Positions 1 to 6,490 of a stretch of DNA of 9,986 nucleotides are shown piece after piece. This stretch comes from Spirochaetota bacterium (lineage in GTDB: Bacteria > Spirochaetota > Leptospiria > Turneriellales > Turneriellaceae): NCBI GenBank assembly GCA_029561505.1, contig JAKQXK010000430.1:1-9986 (forward strand). The letters run 5' to 3'. Below the pieces are notes generated by a model. It worked only from the letters and a program-made list of their open reading frames with translations, searched no databases and was not told the origin of the DNA. Position 1 is the first letter of the stretch; the number at the start of each line of letters is the position of its first letter. The position numbers were made by a program, and so were the translations under genes.

Positions 1-93
1 CAGTCATTGGGCTCCCGCTCGTTTTACGTTTTCACCGGCAAAGTATTGCAGGTACTGCCGCCAGAAGCCGACGCGATAGAAGACGGCTTCTGA
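1..93 (+). CDS. C-terminal end of an unidentified protein (5' partial)
   Basis: An open frame runs from the first base to a TGA at 91-93 and gives 30 residues ending in an acidic tail (EADAIEDGF). Just before that is a short stretch of beta-strand character (SFYVFTGKVLQVLP). The stop lies 13 bp before the MFS gene on the same strand, and a GAGG at 92-95 overlapping the stop could serve as that gene's ribosome binding site, so the two are probably co-transcribed. The fragment is too short to assign a family. It could in principle be chance open frame, but the tight spacing to the next start argues for a real gene end. Confidence 0.55.
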   Translation, partial: QSLGSRSFYVFTGKVLQVLPPEADAIEDGF

Positions 94-106
94 GGCAGCG
101 CCGTCG

Positions 107-1330
107 ATGAGCGCCAATTTCAGCCTGCTGACAAACAAAAATTTTCTCAGCTTCGTCGGCTTTCGCACTTCTCTGGTGCTCGGCTTTCAGATCGTGGGCA
201 CAATTGCGCACTGGCAGGTATATGCAATCACCCGCGATTCAATCTATATCGGTTACCTTGCGCTCGCCGAGGTGATACCGGCTATCGCCATGAGCCTTCT
301 GGGCGGCTACTGGGCCGACAGCTTTAACCGGCGGGTGGTTGCGCTTATCGGGACCGTGTTCACGATATCGAGCACCTTGGTGTTGCTGGTGGCTGCTTCT
401 TCAGATAATCTCACCAATATCTGGCCGCTCTTCGTTGCGGTGGTCATCATCGGCATCGGCCGCGGCATAATAGCACCGGCGAGTTCGGCGCTTCTGGGCG
501 AAATTGTGCCCCACCATTTTTACGGGCGCGCCGCGGTTTTTAATTCGATTGGCTGGCATATCGCACTGATCACCGGGCCCGCTTTTGCTGGTCTCATGTA
601 TGAGAAATATTCGGCTGCTCTGTGCTATCGCTTCGCGATGGGCTTCACTGTTGCGTCGGGTATTTTTTTATTTCTGCTGCGGGCGCCAAAGCGCGAAAAA
701 AAGCCGCGGGAAAAAATTCTGAGTGCCATCTCAAAAGGATTCCATTTCGTTCTCAAAAACAAGGTGGTGCTCGGGGCTATGAGCCTCGATATGTTCGCGG
801 TACTCTTTGGCGGGGCGATCGCACTCTTGCCCGCTTTCAGCGACCAGATCTACATGCGAGGCGCATCAGGTCTGGGTTACCTGCGCGCCGCACCGGCGCT
901 CGGTGCAGCGATCATGGGTCTCATGCTCGTGGGTTACCCAATCAGAAGGCATGCTGGTAAAATTCTGCTGACTGCCGTAGCGACATTCGGCCTCGCGATG
1001 ATCGCCTTCGGTCTGAACACGCACTATTACCTCGCGATCATTATTCTCGCGCTGAGCGGCGCCGTTGACAACATCAGTGTCGTGCTGCGTTCGACGATCA
1101 TTCAAACGCATACGCCCGACGCGATGCGCGGCCGGGTCGCTGCAGTGAATTCGATTTTCATAGCTTCTTCGAATGAAATTGGCGCATTTGAAAGCGGATT
1201 CACCGCCAGATACATGGGGCTTGTACCGGCCGTCGTCTTTGGCGGCGGCATGACCATAGCGGTCGTTGTCGTTATCGCCCTCGCGCTACCACAGCTGCGG
1301 CAACTGCAATTCACCGATTCTCAGAAATAG
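107..1330 (+). CDS. MFS exporter, EntS-like (MFS_3 type)
   Basis: This 407-residue protein is hydrophobic throughout, with a pattern that fits twelve transmembrane helices in the inner membrane. A motif-A-like loop follows helix 2 (GGYWADSFNRR, residues 66-76). Before it lies the family-typical stretch QVYAITRDSIYIGYLALAEVIP. Near the C-terminus is the sequence TPDAMRGRVAAVNSIF, followed by ESGFTA, which is characteristic of MFS_3 members such as the enterobactin exporter EntS and related drug exporters. Length matches the family. The ATG at 107 is preceded by GAGG at 92-95, with a rather long spacer of 11 bases. The upstream gene ends 13 bp before it, suggesting co-transcription. The downstream neighbour converges on it with a 4-bp gap. 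The substrate cannot be read from sequence: siderophore, drug or metabolite export are all possible, and no siderophore biosynthesis gene is visible. Confidence 0.87.
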   Translation: MSANFSLLTNKNFLSFVGFRTSLVLGFQIVGTIAHWQVYAITRDSIYIGYLALAEVIPAIAMSLLGGYWADSFNRRVVALIGTVFTISSTLVLLVAASSDNLTNIWPLFVAVVIIGIGRGIIAPASSALLGEIVPHHFYGRAAVFNSIGWHIALITGPAFAGLMYEKYSAALCYRFAMGFTVASGIFLFLLRAPKREKKPREKILSAISKGFHFVLKNKVVLGAMSLDMFAVLFGGAIALLPAFSDQIYMRGASGLGYLRAAPALGAAIMGLMLVGYPIRRHAGKILLTAVATFGLAMIAFGLNTHYYLAIIILALSGAVDNISVVLRSTIIQTHTPDAMRGRVAAVNSIFIASSNEIGAFESGFTARYMGLVPAVVFGGGMTIAVVVVIALALPQLRQLQFTDSQK

Positions 1331-1334
1331 AGAC

Positions 1335-3443
1335 TCACCAGTTTTTCGTATAACAGGCAGAGCTGAAGACTTCGCCGCGGCAGGCAAACGGTAAATCGTA
1401 AAAATCTCCGTCGCGCAATGATTCAATGCCCATGTGCAGCGGGTTTGCGACATTTTCGACAAAACTCGCACGAAAGCGAAAATTCAGCGTGGCTTTGCCC
1501 TGCCCGCCCGCTGCAGATTCGGCCCGCATGTTCACGTTAAATTCGCCGGCGTCAAAATTGAGTTTTTTGAGGCTCAGCGCGCCGCTGCTGAAAACAGCCT
1601 CGACTGCCGCAGATTCAAATTCGGTATCGGAAAATTTCGCTTCGAGTTTGTGCAACGGGCCGTTTAAGATACCTTTCTGCAGAAAGCTGTCTTTAATCTT
1701 GCCCCGGCCGATCGAAGCATTTATTGAGCCGGTGATGGTTTTCAACACCTGAGCGCGGTTATTGCCCGTAAAGGTTGCGTCAAAACGACCGTCGAGCACT
1801 CCGAACACAGTTGCCTTCAACTTCAGCGCCTCGCTGAGATCATGCGTTTTGATGCGGCTAAGACCGAGGCGCGCCGTGTGCTTTTCGGCAGCGTAATCAT
1901 AGATATAACTGCCCGAAATCTGCCCGCGCGCAAAACCTGCAGAGATCTTATCGAAACGGATCACCGAGCCCGAGGTCTGAATCTGCGCTGAAAGGGGAGA
2001 GAAAACCATATCGCTCGTCTGGCTGGCCTCAGCTGCAAGAAGCTTGTTCAGCTTCAGCACGGGAAATTCGACACTACCCGAAACAGTAGTTGCGCGGCCC
2101 TGCACCGAGATGCGGGCACTCGCTTCGAATGCCTGCCCGCCCAATGCCAGCTGCTGGCGACTAAAGCTCACCTGCGAACCACTGAGCGTGCCGCTGAGGT
2201 TATCGGCAGACAGCGCCGGCAAATCGCCACGGGCACCCCTGAGCTGCCCGAATTTCAGCTGAGCTGCCACAACACCGTTTTCATATTTGCCCGCGGCTGA
2301 AAAACGGCCACTCAGGGCAACGCCCGGCGCGAGCTGTGGTGCAATCGCCGGCAAATCGGCCTGAACGGCAAACGTGAGTTTCGCATTCGTTTTGTTGTCG
2401 CTGCCGAGATTGGCATATTCGATGACCAGCCCGGGCTGCGTGAGCTTTCCCTGCCCCGAAGTTAAGCCCCCGGTCATAAGATCAACCGACGCTTCGCCAG
2501 CCCATGCAAGCGTCAGTTTTATTGGTGCATGCACCGCTATTTCAGCTTTTTCTGATTTTACCGTGAGCGTGCTTCCCACCGATTGCAGCATGAGGCGTCC
2601 GTTCAAAGTTTTCAGGCGCGAATCAAGCTCTGACAAACTGCAGTTCTGGCAGTCCAGGTGGCCGTCTATCGTTTCGGCCGCATCGATGCGTTTTGCTGCC
2701 ACAAGCTGCCGCGCAAAATTCACGAGGTTTGCGCTCTTGATATTGAGTTCGCTCTCGACCCGCGAACCGTCGGGAAAAACCCACTTTGCCAGAATATTCT
2801 GGCGCAGGGGCGCATACGCCAGTACGGCTGTGAAAGTGGTCTTGCCGATCGGCAACGGCAGAACCTTCACCTCGTGGGCAATCGTGCCGTTAGTGACGCG
2901 CAATGATTTGAGCTTAAAGCGGGCTTCGGCCCCTGCCTCAGCGGCTTTTTCACGCTCTGCCTCTGACTCGGTAGCCTGCCCCTGCCAGCTGCCTATTTCA
3001 GGCGATTGTTTCTTGTCTGCGGTCTGCGATTTTTCCGTAAAAAAACTGACCTCGACTGCATCGACATGCGCACCACGCACTTCGATCTGTTTTCTCAGAA
3101 GCGGCAGTATGGCGAGATCAAGCGAAACGACATTTGCGCTGACGAAACAGCGTTCACTCACCATCTTGGGATTTCTCAGACAAATGCGCTTCAGGCGCAC
3201 GTCACCCGTTAACGTGAAGTCAACTTCGGCTATCGACAGTGCATAACCACTGTGCCTCAGCGCGAGCGCAGATATTTCGGCTTTGATTTTTTCAGGTGAG
3301 AAACTTTGGCGTAAGTAAAAGCCGCCGGCGGCAGCAGCCACCAGCAGAACCAACACAGCTGCAAACAGCCATTTGAGCAGGCCACGGCGTTTGCGTGGCG
3401 CTACCCCACCGGGCTCGCTGTTAACCTGCGACAGCGGCTGCAA
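1335..3443 (-). CDS. AsmA-family envelope protein
   Basis: This 702-residue protein has a basic N-terminus (RKRR, 17-20), one membrane anchor at about 23-45, and a long remainder expected in the periplasm. A charged, low-complexity Ala/Glu/Lys stretch lies at about 137-178. The body is full of short alternating beta-strand patterns. The last ~200 residues match the AsmA C-terminal pattern: LDGRFDATFTG, LKTITGSINASIGRGKIK, an LKKLNFDAGEFNVNMRAES segment, and a closing YDLPFACRG. AsmA-family proteins are tied to outer-membrane and lipid homeostasis, and larger relatives (TamB, YhdP) carry lipids between membranes. The start is TTG at 3443-3441, inside the end of the DUF350 gene (23-bp overlap). 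An in-frame stop lies at 3465-3467, and no ATG or GTG gives a complete basic-plus-anchor N-terminus. No Shine-Dalgarno sequence is visible, so translation probably depends on coupling to the upstream gene. Six cysteines, including a CxxC at 265-268, are noteworthy. Function is inferred from family only. Confidence 0.82.
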   Translation of the reverse strand: MQPLSQVNSEPGGVAPRKRRGLLKWLFAAVLVLLVAAAAGGFYLRQSFSPEKIKAEISALALRHSGYALSIAEVDFTLTGDVRLKRICLRNPKMVSERCFVSANVVSLDLAILPLLRKQIEVRGAHVDAVEVSFFTEKSQTADKKQSPEIGSWQGQATESEAEREKAAEAGAEARFKLKSLRVTNGTIAHEVKVLPLPIGKTTFTAVLAYAPLRQNILAKWVFPDGSRVESELNIKSANLVNFARQLVAAKRIDAAETIDGHLDCQNCSLSELDSRLKTLNGRLMLQSVGSTLTVKSEKAEIAVHAPIKLTLAWAGEASVDLMTGGLTSGQGKLTQPGLVIEYANLGSDNKTNAKLTFAVQADLPAIAPQLAPGVALSGRFSAAGKYENGVVAAQLKFGQLRGARGDLPALSADNLSGTLSGSQVSFSRQQLALGGQAFEASARISVQGRATTVSGSVEFPVLKLNKLLAAEASQTSDMVFSPLSAQIQTSGSVIRFDKISAGFARGQISGSYIYDYAAEKHTARLGLSRIKTHDLSEALKLKATVFGVLDGRFDATFTGNNRAQVLKTITGSINASIGRGKIKDSFLQKGILNGPLHKLEAKFSDTEFESAAVEAVFSSGALSLKKLNFDAGEFNVNMRAESAAGGQGKATLNFRFRASFVENVANPLHMGIESLRDGDFYDLPFACRGEVFSSACYTKNW

Positions 3444-3711
3444 TAATGATTGCGATGCCGAGCATCATACAACCAAAGACGATGGCCATCGCACGATTTT
3501 GCTTGTCAGCGATCTCGCCCCAGATATCACGCGGATGAATCCAGTCGATGATGGCGAACGACACGACCATAACGACGATGCCGATAACAGAATAAACCAG
3601 CACCGCGAGAATGTGTTCGATATCGAGCAGCGGTGGCTTCACCCTGCCAGGTTCTGCTGCCTGAGCGAATGCCGCACCAGCGAGCAGCATGTAGAACATT
3701 AGTTTTTTCAT
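3421..3711 (-). CDS. DUF350 (UPF0719) membrane protein, single-repeat form with signal peptide
   Basis: This 96-residue protein begins with a signal peptide (MKKLMFYMLLAGAAFAQA; likely cleavage after the A-Q-A at 16-18). Two membrane helices follow at about 33-55 and 73-95. The loop between them (IHPRDIWGEIADKQNRAMAI) carries the DUF350 hallmark of D/E residues followed by KxN-A, and the second helix is the Gly/Ile/Ala-rich GIAIIIAAAVAG. Well-known DUF350 proteins such as E. coli YjfL are about 130 residues with the two-helix unit repeated; this one has a single unit. Its ATG at 3711 has a good Shine-Dalgarno sequence 5 bases upstream. It sits 59 bp after the 66-residue gene and overlaps the asmA-like gene by 23 bp. 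If the signal peptide is cleaved, the mature N-terminus is periplasmic and the conserved loop cytoplasmic. The biochemical role of the family is unknown; genomic-context work places it with DUF4178 proteins in envelope-stress-type neighbourhoods. Confidence 0.85.
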   Translation of the reverse strand: MKKLMFYMLLAGAAFAQAAEPGRVKPPLLDIEHILAVLVYSVIGIVVMVVSFAIIDWIHPRDIWGEIADKQNRAMAIVFGCMMLGIAIIIAAAVAG

Positions 3712-3716
3712 TGTGA

Positions 3717-3722
3717 CCCCTT
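3717..3722 (-). promoter_or_regulatory. Shine-Dalgarno site of the DUF350 gene
   Basis: Read on the minus strand this is AAGGGG, 5 bases before the ATG at 3711. It fixes the start of the signal-peptide form. It is notable because the gene follows a 59-bp gap rather than an overlap, so this gene has its own initiation signal within the operon. Confidence 0.6.
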
Positions 3723-3770
3723 CACTATCAGATTACCTTGCAATATTTTTAGGATATAGACGCCTCACGG

Positions 3771-3971
3771 CTATTTACCGCCGCCCGACAGAATGCGCGG
3801 CATGTAGACTGAACGAAATGACGTTGGGTTAGCACGGATATTCTTCACGTTCAGATTCTGCGCCGTCATCGGCTCTTTGCCGCCTGCTTGCGTGAACATG
3901 CGGTGCATCGACCAGCCAAACATAAGCAGTGTCAGCGGTATAAAGATGTACATTTTCAGAATATCTTTCAT
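3771..3971 (-). CDS. 66-residue single-span membrane protein of unknown function
   Basis: I do not recognise a named family. The protein has one hydrophobic segment at about 7-24 (MYIFIPLTLLMFGWSM), then a basic and polar tail of about 40 residues. The tail ends in an Arg/Tyr-containing stretch (VKNIRANPTSFRSVYMPR) and a Gly-rich terminus, SGGGK. Its ATG overlaps the TGA of the long DUF4178 gene as ATGA (3968-3971). It is preceded by a strong Shine-Dalgarno sequence, AGAAGG, with 6 bases of spacing. Both features support a real, translationally coupled gene rather than a chance frame. The short length, the single anchor and the position between DUF4178 and DUF350 genes suggest a small subunit or linker of the same membrane complex, but this is inference. 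Charges flank both sides of the helix, so orientation is unclear. Confidence 0.7.
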   Translation of the reverse strand: MKDILKMYIFIPLTLLMFGWSMHRMFTQAGGKEPMTAQNLNVKNIRANPTSFRSVYMPRILSGGGK

Positions 3972-5620
3972 CGCTCACCTTCTTTCATGCGATACCGTAT
4001 ATAATAGTAGACCAGAAAGCCGATGAGTGTGAAGACGAAAAGTACCGCCGAACCAACCGAGGCGACGTCGCGCTTAGCGGTCATCGTGAAGGTCAGTTTG
4101 GGTGCGAACGCCCTGCCGGGAAAATCCATCGGGAGAAGTTTGCCCGTTTTTCCGGGTGCGGGCACAGCAGCCGGTGGCGGTGCCAGCGCTTTGGCAGCAG
4201 CACCCGGGGTTGTTTTTGCCTGTTTCGCTGCGGCCGGGGTCAGCGGCGCCGTCGCGGGAACCGCGGGAGCATCAACTCTCTGCCCATAGCGCAAGAGTGA
4301 GGTTTTGAACTCCGCAACACCGACGTTCGTGGCGCCGGCGACAAACAGGTAATAGTTGCCTGCCGGCATCTTTTCTGTCTGAAAGTCTGTATCGTTGCTG
4401 CCCTCAGACCAGGAATCATCGCCGCTGCCGCCATAATAGCGCGAGAGCTCGCCGTCGTAAATGTAGCCTGCCCCGGTCGCCTCGTTGATCATGAAAACAT
4501 TGAAGCTGATCCATTGCTGGCTAAGCGAAGATTTCAGGGTGAACTCGACATTGGTGTCTTTGGTGAGTTCAACTTCGCCTGGTTCAAAGTTGAATTCGAG
4601 ATAGTCGGTTGCACCTTCAGTTTTGAATTCGAACTCAGCCGAATTCAGCGACAGGGTTTTATCGATTACGGTTTTGCTTTCGGCGCGGCCTGATACGATA
4701 GAACAGGTGACGGTCGTTGCAAGAAAGAGCATCGCCGACCAGGCGAGCGCAAATAAGAACCGCCTCTTCGCAGGGTTCGGTTCGCACATACCGAAGCCCA
4801 CTTTTTCAGGCATTTCGCTAAGCCCAAAGGCTGCCTGAATTTCTTCGGGATACCTGTATTCGCCGATTGACCAATTGCTCTCGGTCAGCCTGCGGTTCTG
4901 TGCAATTTCATTGATCTCATCGGCCCGTTCGGCGTTTGCGCGTTTGGCGTCGTTGGCCAGGTCTTCAAGTTCTTTCTTGCTGTATTGTTTGCCATGCTTA
5001 TCGACATAAGCGTACACAACTTCGCACGACGCCTGATAAGGGGGATTAATATATTCAGTGACTTCGTTTTCTTCACCGAGCGATGCCTGCCAGGGAAACT
5101 CGCCTACAATGCTCTTTACCCTCGCGTCGTAATGCGTAAAATATTTCAGTTTTTTGCCGGCGAGCTGAATTTTGCCGGTTGGGCCGGTCATGCCGGGGCG
5201 CCCCGACCCGTCGAAGCCGAGTCCCGGTTCTGTGCGCACGAGAGTCCAGTGGCCAGAACCTTCTACGAGATACCGGTAACCATGGTATGGGTTAAAGAGC
5301 AGGTATTCGCTCCACTCGCCACCGTCATCGTCAGCGCGCACGACCATGCCGACACATTTGAACTCGATACCGTCGAGCTTACCCGTGGCCCCGAGGGGAA
5401 TCCACATGCGGTATTTGAGTTTTTCGTTGTACTTATCGCGCAGTACGAGCACGTCGTGCTGCGGTTCGAGAATCGAGCTGCAATACGGGCAACGCACACT
5501 TTGTGATTTGCCCGGAAGTTCAAGATTAACCGGCCCGCCGCAATTGGGGCATTTAAAACCTTTCGCCTGAACCGGAGCCGCTTCTGGCAAAGCGAGATTT
5601 TCGTTCACGCGCTCGCTCAT
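3968..5620 (-). CDS. Membrane-anchored zinc-ribbon DUF4178 protein with an exported domain
   Basis: This 550-residue multidomain protein starts with a zinc ribbon (C24-x2-C27 and C44-x2-C47). A DUF4178 domain follows at about 73-205, with the signature LGATGKLDGIEFKCVG and a W-SEYLL segment. Next come a charged, probably helical stretch (215-245, KKELEDLANDAKRANAERAD), a transmembrane helix at about 289-310, and a region of about 210 residues likely outside the cytoplasm. The exported part contains predicted beta strands (LEFNFEPGEVELTKDTNVEFTL), a DDSWSEGSNDTD acidic/aromatic motif and an Ala/Pro linker (about 451-490). A second transmembrane helix at about 521-541 ends in a short basic tail. 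Topology would put both ends in the cytoplasm. The ATG at 5620 overlaps the upstream TGA (ATGA), with AGAGG 7 bases upstream. DUF4178 has no established activity. The zinc ribbon suggests binding of protein or nucleic acid, and the exported domain suggests sensing of the envelope; both are inference. Confidence 0.9.
   Translation of the reverse strand: MSERVNENLALPEAAPVQAKGFKCPNCGGPVNLELPGKSQSVRCPYCSSILEPQHDVLVLRDKYNEKLKYRMWIPLGATGKLDGIEFKCVGMVVRADDDGGEWSEYLLFNPYHGYRYLVEGSGHWTLVRTEPGLGFDGSGRPGMTGPTGKIQLAGKKLKYFTHYDARVKSIVGEFPWQASLGEENEVTEYINPPYQASCEVVYAYVDKHGKQYSKKELEDLANDAKRANAERADEINEIAQNRRLTESNWSIGEYRYPEEIQAAFGLSEMPEKVGFGMCEPNPAKRRFLFALAWSAMLFLATTVTCSIVSGRAESKTVIDKTLSLNSAEFEFKTEGATDYLEFNFEPGEVELTKDTNVEFTLKSSLSQQWISFNVFMINEATGAGYIYDGELSRYYGGSGDDSWSEGSNDTDFQTEKMPAGNYYLFVAGATNVGVAEFKTSLLRYGQRVDAPAVPATAPLTPAAAKQAKTTPGAAAKALAPPPAAVPAPGKTGKLLPMDFPGRAFAPKLTFTMTAKRDVASVGSAVLFVFTLIGFLVYYYIRYRMKEGER
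3978..3983 (-). promoter_or_regulatory. Shine-Dalgarno site of the 66-residue gene
   Basis: On the minus strand this reads AGAAGG, 6 bases before the ATG at 3971, and lies inside the last codons of the long DUF4178 gene. Together with the ATGA overlap it indicates translational coupling and supports the small gene as real. Confidence 0.6.
4151..4270 (-). other. Ala/Pro-rich linker within the long DUF4178 protein
   Basis: Residues 451-490 are almost entirely Ala and Pro with scattered Lys, Thr and Gly (for example AAAKALAPPPAAVPAPG). This is a flexible or extended spacer between the exported beta-rich domain and the C-terminal transmembrane helix. It explains the GC-rich, repetitive look of the DNA here; no separate gene is needed. 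Confidence 0.75.
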
Positions 5621-6285
5621 ACCGCAACCTCTGCCGCAGAGGCTTTGAAGCCATAGACCGAACGAATACGTGTCAGGTGCAGGTCGCTGAAAAGCAGCGC
5701 CCGCCCCGTGAAGACGAGGGGCTTGTCTTCGCTAAAATCAATAGTGGCAAACGTGCCGTCGTGGCGCACCAGGTCGACTACCGGGGCTTCGTACGCAGTT
5801 TCAAAGGGAAAAGGCAGCTCACCCTCGCCCGAAACAACCTTGCTCGTCTGCATGTCTTTGACAAAAAATTCTTTACCGTCGATGGTGACGGGCGCCCCGG
5901 CATAGAGGTTCGCAAATTCAAGATTTTCGGGAATCTGGGCGTCTTTTTTTATGCGCGTGTAAAAATAGAGCCCGCTCGCTTCGCCAAGCCACGCGTCGTC
6001 GCCGTCGATAGAGATGTACCATTCGTTCCAGAAACCGAGCCCGAATTGGTATTGAATGCGCCCGACGATTTTGAAGGTCTTGCCGTCGATCGCGCCTGTT
6101 GCGCCTAACTGCAGCGGCGAACCATCTTCGACAAGCGCAGCCGTCTTGCCGACCTCTTTGAGCGCATCTTCTGTCTGCACAGACATGGTGCGACAATATT
6201 TGCAGACAGCGTAGAGGCTGTGCGCATTTTCAAACGTAAGCGGTGCACCGCATGACGGACAGCTCGATTGCTTCACGGCGGACAA
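5617..6285 (-). CDS. Small zinc-ribbon DUF4178 protein, first gene of the operon
   Basis: This soluble protein of up to 222 residues has no membrane helix or signal peptide, so it is expected in the cytoplasm. A zinc ribbon at the N-terminus has C9-x2-C12 and C28-x2-C31. A DUF4178 domain follows from about residue 55, with LGATGAIDGKTFKIVG, then W-NEWYISIDGDDAWLGE and LYFYTRI. The remaining ~90 residues are beta-rich and include VTIDGKEFFV. The LGATG-x2-DG-x2-FK-x2-G signature is shared with the next gene's product, so the two are tandem paralogues of different architecture. The longest start is TTG (6285), after an in-frame stop at 6301-6303. A GTG at 6276 would give MKQSSCPSCG and is equally plausible; neither has a clear Shine-Dalgarno sequence. 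The gene ends in an ATGA overlap with the long DUF4178 gene. The operon promoter should lie in 6286-6490. Confidence 0.88.
   Translation of the reverse strand: MSAVKQSSCPSCGAPLTFENAHSLYAVCKYCRTMSVQTEDALKEVGKTAALVEDGSPLQLGATGAIDGKTFKIVGRIQYQFGLGFWNEWYISIDGDDAWLGEASGLYFYTRIKKDAQIPENLEFANLYAGAPVTIDGKEFFVKDMQTSKVVSGEGELPFPFETAYEAPVVDLVRHDGTFATIDFSEDKPLVFTGRALLFSDLHLTRIRSVYGFKASAAEVAV
5628..5632 (-). promoter_or_regulatory. Shine-Dalgarno site of the long DUF4178 gene
   Basis: On the minus strand this reads AGAGG, 7 bases before the ATG at 5620, and lies in the last codons of the first DUF4178 gene. It supports the ATG that overlaps the upstream stop as the true start. Confidence 0.55.
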
Positions 6286-6490
6286 ACTGTTAAATCGGGT
6301 CTACTTTGTCATTCGAAAAAGATTTGCATTCACTCACAGAATTTGCGATAAAGCCATGCGCAACCACCAGCCACAGGTGAGAATGCGCCACGGTGATTTC
6401 AGAGTAGCCCCCAATAGCTCTTGAGCGCGGCCTTTTCTGAACCCTCTTAAATGATTTACTGCTCCGCTTGATTTTTGGTATGTTCTGCGA
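6286..6490. promoter_or_regulatory. Divergent intergenic region between the DUF4178 operon and pgk
   Basis: These 205 bases separate two divergent transcription units, so promoters for both should lie here. No convincing consensus sigma-70 pair is seen for either direction. For pgk, a weak TATGTT (6479-6484) lies 17 bases after TTACTG (6456-6461), which would start transcription about at the ATG. A short inverted repeat, TTGCG (6343-6347) and CGCAA (6359-6363), flanks an 11-base spacer and could be chance. No small gene or structured RNA is evident. Confidence 0.4.

Noticed and set aside
2374..3246. Long plus-strand open frame (290 codons) opposite the asmA-like gene
   Set aside because: It lies wholly antisense to a well-supported gene, has a composition typical of reverse-strand shadow frames (Ser/Arg/Ala-rich, no domain pattern) and has no start signal.
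3712..3770. Internal promoter in the 59-bp gap before the DUF350 gene
   Set aside because: AT-rich stretches are present (TATATCC, AAAAATATT on the minus strand) but no -35/-10 pair with proper spacing could be assembled.
4151..4270. Possible tandem DNA repeat
   Set aside because: The repetitive look comes from an Ala/Pro-rich protein linker; there is no exact repeat unit.
4985..5506. Plus-strand open frame of 173 codons opposite the long DUF4178 gene
   Set aside because: It is antisense to the conserved DUF4178 domain and shows no recognisable motif; it is a shadow of codon bias.
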